Positions 44,013 through 54,776 of a DNA stretch of 63,192 nucleotides are shown in pieces. Within the stretch, counting starts at the first letter, position 1. Every line of letters begins with the position of its first letter. Under the pieces are notes generated by a model. The model made no database searches, had not been told where the DNA came from, and saw only the letters and a program-made list of their open reading frames with translations. Source of the DNA: Faecalispora jeddahensis (lineage in GTDB: Bacteria; Bacillota; Clostridia; Oscillospirales; Acutalibacteraceae); the NCBI RefSeq assembly GCF_000577335.1, contig NZ_CBYL010000020.1, positions 1-63,192 on the forward strand, given 5' to 3'. The position numbers and the translations under genes were made by a program.

Positions 44013-45359
44013 TTAAGCCTTTTTATCCCGGGAAGAAGCTATTTGCGAAGAGGCTCCCGATTTATCAGAGGAACCGGTTTTCTGAGAGGAATTACCGGAC
44101 GCGGAAGAAGAAGAATGGCTGGAAGACGGCTTTTCAGAAGAACTCGGGGCGCTGCTTTCCACTGTGGACGAAGAGGAACTGCTGCCCGAAGAAGCGGCCT
44201 GTGAACTCTCACCGCCGGGGTTCTTACTGGAAGAACTCTGGCTGCTGCTTTCTACGGCAGAAGAAACATCGTCGAACGGGTAAGACGGCACACCGTCGGG
44301 ATCTTCCATATCGTCGTCAATATCCGGCGGGGTGTAAATCGGATCGTCGCTGGATACCGAGCTTCCATCCTGTCCGCCAGAGGTTGCACCGTTCTCGGAA
44401 GAAGTGTGCGAGTGTGGCCTCGAAGACGAAGGATTTCTGGAGGTCGTTCCCGACCCGAAGGGATCTTCTGTCTGCGAACCGCCCGCGCTGCCTTCCGGTG
44501 CGGAGCTTTCCTTGCCGGAGGAAGAGGAAACAGGATCGTTGCCAGGCTGGCCGGAGGAAACAGAAGGGTCGCCCTCCTCGCCGATCACCAGGCCGCTGAC
44601 TTCAAGTTTTTTGCTTTCCATCAGTTTGTTCAGATCCTTCAGCGACATTTTACAAAGCGCCGACGCGTCAAGAGAAGAATCCTGTTCCGTCAGCTTGCGG
44701 ACCAGATCCGCCTTGCCAAGGGAAACCTTGTTTTCGCTGGCGAATTTCTGAAGATCGTCCGACAAAGTATCCGTCTGGCGCAGCACCGTAGCGCTGGCAT
44801 TATTCTCTTTCAGGACGTTTTCAATACCGTCCGCCATTTTTTCCTGCAGCTGTGTTGGGTTTTGCCCATTCCGGCTGGCTACGGAGATCAGGATCGCGTT
44901 GTCTGTGCTGTTTTTAGCCAGGTAGCCATGCTCCAGCAGACGATTGACAATCGTGCCGGTGGCTTCGCTGATATCCTTATCCCGCAGATTCATATTCTTC
45001 AAAATTGCGGCCGCGTCATCGTTGGATGCCTTTGACTTGATGACTCGGTCATTCTGATCAATAGTTAGCTCTATACTGGGGTTCACGTCAATACTGACGA
45101 TGGAATCTACCTTCGGCTGTGCCAGGTAAAAGACGCTCAAAAACACAATGCAAACGGCTGCCATGACGCATGCAATCTGAAATCGGGGCCTTTTTCTTGG
45201 CACAACCACTTGGTTGATTCCGCAAAGGGCTTCCTCCGCCGTAGGACACGGCAAAGGGATTTCTTCTGCCGAATAGCCCGGCAGAAGGGTGGGCAATAAG
45301 TCCGGTGTGGATTGCAGAACAGCGAATTTGAGCGATTGTTTCAGCTCAGACCGTTTCAT
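44013..45359 (-). CDS. RsgI-like anti-sigma factor, Ser-rich
   Basis: A 448-residue single-pass membrane protein encoded after and overlapping an ECF sigma gene by 4 nt. Residues 1-60 are cytoplasmic; 61-80 form a membrane segment. Just outside is VSIDVNPSIELTIDQNDRVIKSKASNDDAAAIL, the conserved juxtamembrane motif of RsgI proteins, containing the Asn-Pro at which related RsgI are reported to self-cleave. A helical domain (about 110-260) and a Ser/Pro/Gly/Glu-rich C-terminal tail (about 265-448) follow. The tail could be a cell-wall spanning stalk. The sensed signal is unknown; no sugar-binding module is visible. Confidence 0.78.
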   Translation of the reverse strand: MKRSELKQSLKFAVLQSTPDLLPTLLPGYSAEEIPLPCPTAEEALCGINQVVVPRKRPRFQIACVMAAVCIVFLSVFYLAQPKVDSIVSIDVNPSIELTIDQNDRVIKSKASNDDAAAILKNMNLRDKDISEATGTIVNRLLEHGYLAKNSTDNAILISVASRNGQNPTQLQEKMADGIENVLKENNASATVLRQTDTLSDDLQKFASENKVSLGKADLVRKLTEQDSSLDASALCKMSLKDLNKLMESKKLEVSGLVIGEEGDPSVSSGQPGNDPVSSSSGKESSAPEGSAGGSQTEDPFGSGTTSRNPSSSRPHSHTSSENGATSGGQDGSSVSSDDPIYTPPDIDDDMEDPDGVPSYPFDDVSSAVESSSQSSSSKNPGGESSQAASSGSSSSSSTVESSAPSSSEKPSSSHSSSSASGNSSQKTGSSDKSGASSQIASSRDKKA

Positions 45360-45925
45360 TGAACTGCCCCCTCTCGGACGGATTTCTGGAGCTTGCGCAT
45401 CGCACGGTGATAAGAGGATAATACCGTACCCAGCGGCGTCTCCGTCAGGGATGCGATCTCAACGAACTTCATCCCGGCGGCTACGTGCAGCAGCACAATT
45501 TTGCGTTCCCGCTCCTCCAAAATCGTCAGGGCGCTTCTTAAAACGATGTTATCAATAGCCTGCGAAATATTATCTTCGCCGGAGGCATCCTCATGATCAT
45601 CGAAATTTTCAGTCCCCTGCTTATTGGCGCGGCGCAGCTCCTGGTAGGCAAGGTTTTTGGCGATCGTAAAGATCCACGCCATCGGCTTGCCCTGAGGGAT
45701 GTAAGTTCCCACAGACTGTCGGATGCTCAGATACGTATCCTGCATCAGGTCCTCTGCGGTTGCGGGATTTTTGACCAGAGAGAGCAGCAACGCGTAAACC
45801 GCATGCTGTGTACTCAGGTAGAGCTGAGCGAAGGCCCAGTCCTCTCCCGCGGCCACCTGCCGCATGAGTTGGTCTGTGGGGGCTTGATATGATTGATGGT
45901 TCCCGTTTCCGTTTCCAGTCACCAT
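45356..45925 (-). CDS. ECF-type RNA polymerase sigma factor
   Basis: A 189-residue sigma factor of the extracytoplasmic function type. Sigma-2 region: FAQLYLSTQHAVYALLLSLVKNPATAEDLMQDTYLSI and PMAWIFTIAKNLAYQELRR; sigma-4 region: RERKIVLLHVAAGMKFVEIASLTETPLGTVLSSYHRAMRKLQ. It overlaps the RsgI-like gene by 4 nt, so the pair is co-expressed and the downstream protein is the likely anti-sigma factor. Most RsgI partners are SigI-type rather than ECF, so this pairing is unusual. Confidence 0.88.
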   Translation of the reverse strand: MVTGNGNGNHQSYQAPTDQLMRQVAAGEDWAFAQLYLSTQHAVYALLLSLVKNPATAEDLMQDTYLSIRQSVGTYIPQGKPMAWIFTIAKNLAYQELRRANKQGTENFDDHEDASGEDNISQAIDNIVLRSALTILEERERKIVLLHVAAGMKFVEIASLTETPLGTVLSSYHRAMRKLQKSVREGAVQ

Positions 45926-46016
45926 ATAGAAACTCCCTCTGTTAGAATAATGAAATTCCGTGCCGTTTTATTGCACAGTTCAAGAAAAATTAGGAAAAAA
46001 TTTTAAATCCCGTAAA

Positions 46017-46046
46017 AAAACGCCGCTCTGACACAGAACGGCGTTG
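46017..46046 (-). terminator. Terminator after aspS
   Basis: Minus strand: AACGCCG pairs with CGGCGTT across a 12-nt loop, followed by TTTTTT. It lies about 140 nt after the aspS stop and probably ends the hisS-aspS transcript. The rest of the 45926-46185 gap shows nothing else. Confidence 0.65.
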
Positions 46047-46185
46047 AAAAGGTTTCTTTGCCGGCTGGTGAAAATGTGGGATTCCGGCTCTGCTGTACCG
46101 GTTTGTACACACAGAGCGGCCCGCCATACGGATGGCCCGAAGCTGCTGGAGCCCGGGCCTGCACCGGGCGCAGAAATCAGTTGTT

Positions 46186-47973
<1,788 letters not shown>

Positions 47974-48048
47974 TGTATCGTTCCTCTATCCTCAGGCTGA
48001 GCCTGCCAGTTTCTTTTCCTGAAATTGCCGCAGAAACAGCAAGTGTTT

Positions 48049-48081
48049 CCTTTCTTCCCCGCCTTTGGCGGGGAAGAAAGG
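48049..48081. repeat. Perfect inverted repeat in hisS-aspS gap
   Basis: CCTTTCTTCCCCGCC (48049-48063) and its exact complement GGCGGGGAAGAAAGG (48067-48081) form a 15-bp stem with a 3-nt loop. No T run follows on the minus strand, so it is not a simple terminator; it may be an RNA-processing or stability hairpin between hisS and aspS. Confidence 0.6.
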
Positions 48082-48139
48082 ATCGTTTTCCGTGCTTTGT
48101 CTGCAACTGTATTTATTATAGTAAAAAAGCGCGGCTCCG

Positions 48140-49447
48140 TCAAATGGAAGAGTCTGCACCGGCCGGGCCTGCCGTCACTGTGGCCGCCAGAAACTGTGAC
48201 GCAAAGGTCTCCTCGTCCAGAGCAATTTCTGTCAGCTCGCCCGTTTTCATGTTTTTCAGCTTGCCGCGTCCGCTCTGCAGCTCGTCGTCGCCCAGCACCA
48301 GCGTGTAATCTGCGCCGATCTTGTCGGCGTACTTCATCTGGGCCTTCAGGCTGCGCCCGCAGGAATCGAACTGCGCGAACACAGAGCATTCCCGCATGCG
48401 GCGAACCAGAGCAAACGCGCGCTTCTGCGCGGCCTCACCAATGGCTGCAACGAACAGTTCGCACTGAGACTGCACCGGCAGCTCTATTCCCTGCGCCTGC
48501 AGAATCATCAGCACGCGCTCAAGACCGATCGCGTAGCCCAGCGCGGGCAGGGGCTTGCCGCCCATTTCGGCCACCAGACCGTCGTAGCGTCCGCCGCCGC
48601 AGAAGGTACTCTGCGAGCCTAGGTCGTTCGACACGAATTCAAACACCGTGCGGGTGTAGTAATCCAGCCCGCGCACGATGGTGGGGTTTACCTCATATTT
48701 CACTCCGGCGTCGTCCAGATAGCTCTTCACGCCGTCAAAGTGCTCGCGGCAGTCGTCGCACAGGTAGTCGAGCATGATGGGCGCGTCCTTTGCCACCTCT
48801 GCACAGGGCGGATTTTTGCAGTCCAGAATGCGCATGGGGTTGCGGTCAAGACGGTCCTTGCAGGTATCGCACAGCTGGTCGATGGACGCCGCGAAATATT
48901 CCTTCAGTGCCTGGTGGTATTTGGCGCGGCATTCAGGGCAGCCGATGGAGTTGATCTCGATGGAGTAGCCGCGCATACCGAGGCGGTCAAAGATCGACTT
49001 GCCCAGCATGATGGTCTCCGCGTCGGCGATCGGGTCGGCAGAGCCGAAAGCCTCCACGCCGAACTGGTGAAACTCGCGCAGGCGGCCGGCCTGCGGCTTC
49101 TCATACCGATAACAGGAGGTGAAATAATACAGCTTTACCGGCAGGCCTTCGTTGTAAAGGGCGTGCTCCAGCAGGGCGCGGACCGCGCCCGCGGTACCTT
49201 CGGGGCGCAGGGTAATGGAGCGCCCGCCTTTATCGTTAAACGTATACATCTCTTTTTGAACCACGTCGGTGGTTTCGCCTACCGAACGCTGAAACAGCTC
49301 CGTATGCTCAAAAACAGGGGTGCGGATTTCGCCATAGCCATACAGTGACGCCTCTTCACGCATCACCTGCTCTACCACCTGCCAGCGCGCGGTCTGTTCG
49401 GGCAGAAGATCCTGTGTACCCTTGGGGCCCTGAACCAATAATGCCAT
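48140..49447 (-). CDS. hisS: Histidyl-tRNA synthetase
   Basis: Class II synthetase, 435 residues. It begins LLVQGPKGTQDLLPEQ; motif 2 region RPEGTAGAVRALLEH and YRYEKPQAGRLREFHQFGVE are visible, as are the histidine-specific RGLDYYTRTVFEF and GGRYDGLV. A C-terminal anticodon domain follows. Start at 49447 has AAGGAG 8-9 nt upstream; an ATG at 49456 would overlap that site. Upstream is the mgsA terminator. Confidence 0.96.
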   Translation of the reverse strand: MALLVQGPKGTQDLLPEQTARWQVVEQVMREEASLYGYGEIRTPVFEHTELFQRSVGETTDVVQKEMYTFNDKGGRSITLRPEGTAGAVRALLEHALYNEGLPVKLYYFTSCYRYEKPQAGRLREFHQFGVEAFGSADPIADAETIMLGKSIFDRLGMRGYSIEINSIGCPECRAKYHQALKEYFAASIDQLCDTCKDRLDRNPMRILDCKNPPCAEVAKDAPIMLDYLCDDCREHFDGVKSYLDDAGVKYEVNPTIVRGLDYYTRTVFEFVSNDLGSQSTFCGGGRYDGLVAEMGGKPLPALGYAIGLERVLMILQAQGIELPVQSQCELFVAAIGEAAQKRAFALVRRMRECSVFAQFDSCGRSLKAQMKYADKIGADYTLVLGDDELQSGRGKLKNMKTGELTEIALDEETFASQFLAATVTAGPAGADSSI

Positions 49448-49490
49448 AAAAAACACTCCTTATTTTCTGTTCCCGCCTTGCGGCGGGCGA

Positions 49491-49526
49491 GTTAAAACAA
49501 AACCCCCCGCTCCGCTGAGAGCGAGG
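49491..49526 (-). terminator. Terminator between mgsA and hisS
   Basis: Minus strand: CCCTCGCTC pairs with GAGCGGGGG (9 bp, one G-U), followed by GTTTTGTTTT. It ends the minD-mgsA transcript; hisS must have its own promoter or be read by leakage. Confidence 0.7.
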
Positions 49527-49557
49527 GATCCTACCTGAATAGAGATAAATCCCAAGA

Positions 49558-49962
49558 TCAGTACTTCGGATTTAAGATGTTGCGCCAGTCCAGGTCACCG
49601 CGCTCCAGACCGTGGATGAGAACCTCCGCGGTGGCGATGTTGGTAGCCACAGGAATATTGTGCATATCGCACAGGCTCAGCAGATTCATATCGTTGGGCT
49701 CGTGCGGCTTCGGATTCAGGGGATCACGGAAAAACAGAAGAAGATCAACTTCATTATACGAAATCCGCGCCGCGATCTGCTGGTCGCCGCCCTGCGCTCC
49801 GCTTAAAAAGCGCTGAATACTCAGCCCCGTGGCCTCCGATACCAGCTTGCCGGTGGTACCTGTCGCGCACAAGCTGTGTCGGCTCAGCACCCCGCAGTAT
49901 GCGATGCAGAACTGAACCATCAGTTCCTTTTTGGCGTCGTGGGCAATCAATGCAATATTCAA
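49558..49962 (-). CDS. mgsA: Methylglyoxal synthase
   Basis: A 134-residue enzyme converting dihydroxyacetone phosphate to methylglyoxal and phosphate, a glycolytic overflow bypass. It begins [18 protein letters not shown] with the conserved HD-KK, then ATGTTGKLV (phosphate-binding), [14 protein letters not shown] with the catalytic Asp, and [14 protein letters not shown]-like residues. In Clostridia mgsA often closes the mre-pbp2-min-rodA cluster, as it does here after minD. Gap to minD is 52 nt, so they are likely one transcript. Confidence 0.94.
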   Translation of the reverse strand: MNIALIAHDAKKELMVQFCIAYCGVLSRHSLCATGTTGKLVSEATGLSIQRFLSGAQGGDQQIAARISYNEVDLLLFFRDPLNPKPHEPNDMNLLSLCDMHNIPVATNIATAEVLIHGLERGDLDWRNILNPKY

Positions 49963-50014
49963 TGCTTAATCCTCCTTCATCTGAAATTGAGTTAAAGTAA
50001 TTGCTGCGATGAAT

Positions 50015-50758
50015 TTACAGCTTTTCCAGCCTTGCAAGGGGAACTGATTCTCCCTCCAGCCGGGCGGCCAGACGGTGAAACGCCTGCATCGCTGAAAAGT
50101 ATGGTGAAACTGGCTTGCCGCCGGTAAACGCGGCGGCGGTTTCCGGATCCTCTGGGACAATCCCGATCAGCCGGATTCCCGCGGCGTCGATCACATTGTC
50201 CAGATCGTGGAACAAGCCGGATTTGACAAAATTTTTGTAATGAAACCGATTCACGACCAGCCTCTGCGACGAAATGCCGGCCTGTGTGAGCAGCAGCCGC
50301 ACCTTGTCGCTGCCGCGCAGGCAGAGCGGGTCGGGTGTTGCCACGATAAGGGCTCTTTGCGCCGCGGCCGCGGCTGACTCAAAGCCCGCGCCAAGCCCGG
50401 CGGGGCAATCGATCAGAACATGGTCGTAGTAGCGCGAAAGAATCGGTACCAGCTGCCGCATCAAATGGGGCGAAACGACTTTTTCCTCACGGTACGGCGC
50501 GGGCATCAGGTACAGCCCGGGCACACCGCATTCATAGATGGCGCGGATCGGCTCGCAGGAGCCGGAGACCACGTCGGAAATATCGAACATCACCTGGTCA
50601 TCCAGAGCGAGCATGCGGTCCAGGCTGCGCAGCCCGGCGTCGCCGTCGATCAGCAGAACCCTGCGCCGGCGTTCGGCCAGGGCTCGTCCCAATCCGGCGC
50701 AGACGGTGGACTTTCCCACGCCTCCCTTGCCGGATGTAATGACTGTTACCGCTCCCAT
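50015..50758 (-). CDS. minD: MinD-like ATPase, orphan
   Basis: Deviant Walker ATPase of the MinD/ParA superfamily, 247 residues. The P-loop is SGKGGVGKST at 9-18, followed by IDGDAGLRSLDRML and the Walker B-like LIDCPAGLGAGFE. Position after mre-pbp2 is that of minD. The C-terminus (FHRLAARLEGESVPLARLEKL) lacks the canonical Lys-rich amphipathic helix, and neither minC nor minE is in the window. It therefore may not act in a standard Min system. A sigma-A promoter lies upstream. Confidence 0.8.
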   Translation of the reverse strand: MGAVTVITSGKGGVGKSTVCAGLGRALAERRRRVLLIDGDAGLRSLDRMLALDDQVMFDISDVVSGSCEPIRAIYECGVPGLYLMPAPYREEKVVSPHLMRQLVPILSRYYDHVLIDCPAGLGAGFESAAAAAQRALIVATPDPLCLRGSDKVRLLLTQAGISSQRLVVNRFHYKNFVKSGLFHDLDNVIDAAGIRLIGIVPEDPETAAAFTGGKPVSPYFSAMQAFHRLAARLEGESVPLARLEKL

Positions 50759-50784
50759 AAGTCACTTCCTCGCTTATCAGAACC

Positions 50785-50886
50785 TCACGCCGTAAGCGGC
50801 AGCAAGCTGCCGGCGGCTGAGAGAGCCTTGAAACTCGCAGCGAGATATTCTTCCCACTTGGAATGAAGTTCTTGATTTGTTCTCAT
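50785..50886 (-). CDS. Possible 33-residue leader peptide upstream of minD
   Basis: An open frame of 33 codons (MRTNQELHSKWEEYLAAS... ending LLPLTA) starts within about 4 nt of the predicted minD transcript start, so it would be nearly leaderless. It looks like a helical peptide. There is no clear ribosome binding site. It could be a leader peptide, a remnant of a lost gene in this position, or chance. Confidence 0.3.
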   Translation of the reverse strand: MRTNQELHSKWEEYLAASFKALSAAGSLLPLTA

Positions 50887-50896
50887 TCTCGTTATC

Positions 50897-50925
50897 ATAC
50901 TAACACAATTGTGAATCTCCGTCAA
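50897..50925 (-). promoter_or_regulatory. Promoter of minD-mgsA
   Basis: Minus strand: TTGACG (50925-50920) and TAGTAT (50902-50897), spacer 17 bp. The spacer holds the dyad CACAATTGTG, a possible regulator site. It separates minD from pbp2, which lies 256 nt upstream. Confidence 0.65.
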
Positions 50926-51014
50926 AGATTTTTTTCGAAATTTGAACGACGATAGTCACAATCCATAAATTGACCGAAAAAATAGAACACAGTGTCAAAG
51001 TCAGAGCAAACCGC

Positions 51015-53183
51015 TCAGCCCGCGGTGGAAGAGACTCCCGAAGAAGTGCCGGAAGACGTCGTCGTGCCGGAGGCGGTTCCGGATGAGGTTCCAGAGGAAG
51101 TGGACTCCTCTTTGGCGGGGAATACCAGATTGCCGGAAGCGTCCACGGTTTTGCCGAAGAAATACGCGTCGAACAGATCGCGTGCGACCACGGTGGAGTA
51201 TTTGCTGTAAGCGCCGTATTCCAGTACGACCGCCACGGCGATTTCGGGCTTGTCGTACGGGGCAAAGCCCACGAACACCACGTTGTCGGAATGCGGCGGC
51301 ACCTGTGCGGTACCGGTTTTACCGGCCACGGCAATGCCGTAGTTCGCGAACGAAGAAGCGGTGCCCCCAACGCTGGTGACAGCGCGCATGCCCTTTTTCA
51401 CCGTTTCAAGATTTTCCTTGGAAACGCCCACGTGATCGACGACCGTGGGGGAATTCGGGTCGTTCTGCATAATAACCTTGTCGCGGTTGTAATCGGTAAT
51501 TTTGCCGATGAGATGCGTTTTCAGCCGGGTGCCGTCGTTGACGAGCGTCGAGACATAGGTGGCCAGCTGCAATGGCGTAAAGGAGTTGTCGGCCTGGCCG
51601 ATCGCGGCCTGTACCACGTCGCCGCCGTTCCACACGCCGCCGGCCGCAACGCGCACCTGCGGGCTGGAGAGAACGCCCGCGCCCTCGTTGATCTCGATGC
51701 CGGTTTTCTGCCCGAGGCCAAAGCGCTTGGCATACAGGTCAAGCGTGTCGATGCCGAGGCGGCGGCCGGTGTCGTAAAAGAAGATATTGCAGGATTTCTG
51801 CAGCGCGGTGACGACATTAATTGTTCCGTGATAGCCCATGCAGGTGGGCTGATAGTCATTCCAGAAGGTATACACGCGGTGACAGGTGACGGTGGAGGAA
51901 GAATTGATGACCCCCTCCTGTAAAGCCGCCGAGGCGACTACCGGCTTAAACGACGAGCCGGGCATGAAGGAGCCGACCAGCGCGCGGTCATACATCGGCT
52001 TTGTTTTATCCTGGAACAGACCCGATACATAGGAAGGATTGCTGTTGTACTGGTTTAAATCATAGCTGGGGAACGTTGCCGCCGCCAGCACGGAAAAATC
52101 CTTGACATTCAGTACTACAGCGCCGCCCGCGACGCAGTCCGCCCCGCCCTTGCTGCCGCCGCTTTTTCCCTCGTTCTGGGCGCCTTTTACGTTGTTTGCA
52201 AGAGAAACCTGCGCCACCCTCTGAAGGTTCTTGTCGATGGTGAGATAAATCGAATCGCCCGCCACGGGCGCCTGCGTTACCGTGCTGGAGGCAACGGCCC
52301 CGGTGCGCGTGGTTTCGATCACCTTCAGGCCGTTCGTGCCGCGCAGGTATTTTTCAAAATAGGATTCCACGCCGCTTTTGCCGATAGAATCATTATAGGC
52401 ATAGCCGCCCAGATTATCCAGGCTGTAGGTATTTCCCTGCTTTTTTTCTTCGGCATATTCCTCCTGCGAGATCGCGCCCAGCGTTCCCAGCACGTGCGGT
52501 GCGACGGTGCCGTCGGGGTAATCGCGCACGGTGGTCACCTCAACGGTGGCGCCGGGAAGATTCTGCGCGTTTTCGCTGATGATTCCGACGGTGTCGGAGG
52601 ACACGCCTGTTGCAAAGGTGTACGGAGTGGAAACGGAAAATCCCGAAATATCCATATTGTAGCGCACAGAGAGAATCGCGCGCGTCTGATTCGGGGAGTA
52701 GCCATCGCATTCGTAGTTCTTTTTCATCTGGAGCACGCATTGCTCGGCGGTGGCGTAGGTATTCAGGCGCAGATGCTTGATCAGCGCTGCCACGTCAGAA
52801 TCGCGGCCGGGAATAAACTCGTACGCCCCGGTGGCAGTCACCTGAATCGGCAGCTCGTCCACCCACGTTTCGCCGCGCTTCTGGAGCAGCGAAACAAGCT
52901 GAAGAATCGTTTTGTTCTGCGTGTCCTTTGTCATGGCGGACTTATCGAACACAATGGCGTATACGGTTTTGTTTACCGCCAGCGCGTTGCCGTTGCGGTC
53001 CAGAATTTCGCCGCGGGCGGCCGTCATTTTCACCGACGAGGTGTTGGTGCGGGTGGAAACATTCAGCCAGTAAGCGCCGTTGATGATCTGCCAGTCGATC
53101 AGGCGAAGGCCGTACACGGCGAACGCCGCCATGATGACCACGATACAGAAAATATAACGGGACAAGCCCTTGAAGCGATTCAT
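51015..53183 (-). CDS. mrdA: Penicillin-binding protein 2 (elongasome transpeptidase)
   Basis: Class B PBP of 722 residues. A membrane segment (about 9-27) and dimerisation domain (MTAARGEILDRNGNALAVN motif) precede the transpeptidase domain. The active-site Ser is in GSSFKP, the second motif is SCN in LQKSCNIFFYD and the third is KTGTAQ. The C-terminus ends in a Ser/Thr/Gly-rich tail (about 690-722). Encoded downstream of mreBCD, it is the PBP2 of side-wall growth. No rodA lies beside it. Confidence 0.93.
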   Translation of the reverse strand: MNRFKGLSRYIFCIVVIMAAFAVYGLRLIDWQIINGAYWLNVSTRTNTSSVKMTAARGEILDRNGNALAVNKTVYAIVFDKSAMTKDTQNKTILQLVSLLQKRGETWVDELPIQVTATGAYEFIPGRDSDVAALIKHLRLNTYATAEQCVLQMKKNYECDGYSPNQTRAILSVRYNMDISGFSVSTPYTFATGVSSDTVGIISENAQNLPGATVEVTTVRDYPDGTVAPHVLGTLGAISQEEYAEEKKQGNTYSLDNLGGYAYNDSIGKSGVESYFEKYLRGTNGLKVIETTRTGAVASSTVTQAPVAGDSIYLTIDKNLQRVAQVSLANNVKGAQNEGKSGGSKGGADCVAGGAVVLNVKDFSVLAAATFPSYDLNQYNSNPSYVSGLFQDKTKPMYDRALVGSFMPGSSFKPVVASAALQEGVINSSSTVTCHRVYTFWNDYQPTCMGYHGTINVVTALQKSCNIFFYDTGRRLGIDTLDLYAKRFGLGQKTGIEINEGAGVLSSPQVRVAAGGVWNGGDVVQAAIGQADNSFTPLQLATYVSTLVNDGTRLKTHLIGKITDYNRDKVIMQNDPNSPTVVDHVGVSKENLETVKKGMRAVTSVGGTASSFANYGIAVAGKTGTAQVPPHSDNVVFVGFAPYDKPEIAVAVVLEYGAYSKYSTVVARDLFDAYFFGKTVDASGNLVFPAKEESTSSGTSSGTASGTTTSSGTSSGVSSTAG

Positions 53184-53196
53184 GGAAAACCTCCTG

Positions 53197-53718
53197 TCAG
53201 CCGGCGCTTTCCCGGATATTCAGTGCGAAGGCCCGGTTAAAGGCATAAATCAAAGGCACCGGAAGCAGCGTGTAAACAAAGCGGGGAAGAAAATGGCTGA
53301 CCAGCGCAAAGCCGGGGTACTCGTACCCCGAAAACACATAATAGAACAGCCACTGTAACAGCAGAATCAGGCCGACGACCGCGGTGGAGAGCAGCAGGTC
53401 CGTCAGCAGGTTGGCCCGCAGCAGATGTACGGCCATTAGTCCGGCGCAAAAGCACAGAACGGAGAGCAGCAGCGTGTGGAATCCCAGCGCCGCACCGCCG
53501 CTCATGCCGAAATCGAGCAGAACGCCGCAGAAAAGGCCAAAACCCATGGCCGCGGTTTCGCTCTCGAACACAGCGATGGAAACGGCCACGGGCAGCAGCA
53601 GAACGGGGCGCGCGCCAAAAACCGGCGGGATCAGCCCCGGCGTTTCATTCAGCAGGTAGATCACAATGATTTCTATAGTATAGGCAAAGTAGCGCAGCAG
53701 CTTTTTCTTGTCCGTCAT
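53197..53718 (-). CDS. mreD: Rod shape-determining protein MreD
   Basis: A 173-residue integral membrane protein with about five or six hydrophobic segments and the pattern FGLFCGVLLDFGMSGGAALGFH. MreD links MreC to the PBP2/RodA complex. It overlaps mreC by 4 nt upstream and precedes pbp2 by 13 nt, so the operon is tightly packed. Confidence 0.9.
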   Translation of the reverse strand: MTDKKKLLRYFAYTIEIIVIYLLNETPGLIPPVFGARPVLLLPVAVSIAVFESETAAMGFGLFCGVLLDFGMSGGAALGFHTLLLSVLCFCAGLMAVHLLRANLLTDLLLSTAVVGLILLLQWLFYYVFSGYEYPGFALVSHFLPRFVYTLLPVPLIYAFNRAFALNIRESAG

Positions 53719-54656
53719 TTGGCAGCCCCCGAACCGGAAGCCGTGCCGCTGGAGGTGGTTCCGCTGCTCGAAGACGTATTGCCGCCGGAGGGGGTGCCGG
53801 AGGGCTCGGGCAGCGAGCTGAGCGCTTCTCCCTTACCGAGGAAGCTAGTGATGATGAATACGTCGCGCACGGTTTTCGGGTCAACAAACGGTTTGATGAC
53901 CGCCATGTAAGAAACGCTGTACTCCTCCGGCCCGACAGAAACCACCTTGCCCACCGGCAGGTTTTTCGGGTAGATGCCGCCAAGGCCGCTGGTGACGATG
54001 ATGTCGTCCTTCTGCACCTTGGTTTCGGAGGAAAGGTAGCCGAGCTTCGCGTAGCCCTGCTCGTACAGCTTGATATTGCTGCTGACCACACCGCTTTCGC
54101 GGTTCACGCGGTCGAGCGCAGCCATGTTCGTATCGGGAGAGAAAAGAGTGGTTACCTGGCAGAACGTTGAGCTGACGCTCGATACCCAGCCCACCACGCC
54201 GCTTTCGGTAATCACGGGGCTGCCCGCGGTCACGCCTGCCAAAGAGCCTTTATCCACGGTAAAGCTGCCGAACACGTCGTTCGGGTCACGCCCCACCACA
54301 GAGCCGGAAACAAACGTGAAATCCTTGTTCTCGTTTTTCAGCTCCAGGAAGGTACGGTATTGGTCGTTTTCCTGCTTGACCTGATAGTAGTCGATCAGCT
54401 TGGCGCGCAGGGCGTCCACTTCTTTTTTTAGCTCCTGGTTCTCGCTCTCCAGATCACCGGCGGAGCGGCCCACGCTGACCGCCGCATTGTTGGAAATGAC
54501 AGTCGAAACCTTCTGCATGGGGGTGAATACGTGCCCCAGAAGAGAAGAAAACACAGAACCGCCCTCGGCCCCAGCGGAATAGATCATAATGCCCAGAACA
54601 ACAAATACAATGCCCAGCAGAGCCTTAAAGCCCCGGCTGTGAAAGACATCTCTCAA
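53715..54656 (-). CDS. mreC: Rod shape-determining protein MreC
   Basis: A 313-residue protein with a single N-terminal membrane segment (about 9-27), a coiled coil (about 65-108, ESENQELKKEVDALRAKLIDYY) and a beta-rich domain (GRDPNDVFGSFTVDKGSLAGVT). The C-terminal tail (about 285-313) is Ser/Gly/Thr-rich, resembling the tail of PBP2. It polymerises in the periplasmic-equivalent space and activates PBP2. Confidence 0.92.
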   Translation of the reverse strand: MRDVFHSRGFKALLGIVFVVLGIMIYSAGAEGGSVFSSLLGHVFTPMQKVSTVISNNAAVSVGRSAGDLESENQELKKEVDALRAKLIDYYQVKQENDQYRTFLELKNENKDFTFVSGSVVGRDPNDVFGSFTVDKGSLAGVTAGSPVITESGVVGWVSSVSSTFCQVTTLFSPDTNMAALDRVNRESGVVSSNIKLYEQGYAKLGYLSSETKVQKDDIIVTSGLGGIYPKNLPVGKVVSVGPEEYSVSYMAVIKPFVDPKTVRDVFIITSFLGKGEALSSLPEPSGTPSGGNTSSSSGTTSSGTASGSGAAK

Positions 54657-54776
54657 AACGTCACCTCCATCGGCATAGACGGCGGGGATGCCGCATGGAC
54701 CAATCCCCCGTTTTCAGCGGAAAAAAGCGGAGAGCCACCAAAGAACCCTCCGCGAAAGTTATATTGCAGGCAAGGC

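Noticed and set aside
49448-49560. T-box leader upstream of hisS
   Set aside because: The AGGGTGG-ACCGCG antiterminator motif is missing; the hairpin present is explained as the mgsA terminator.
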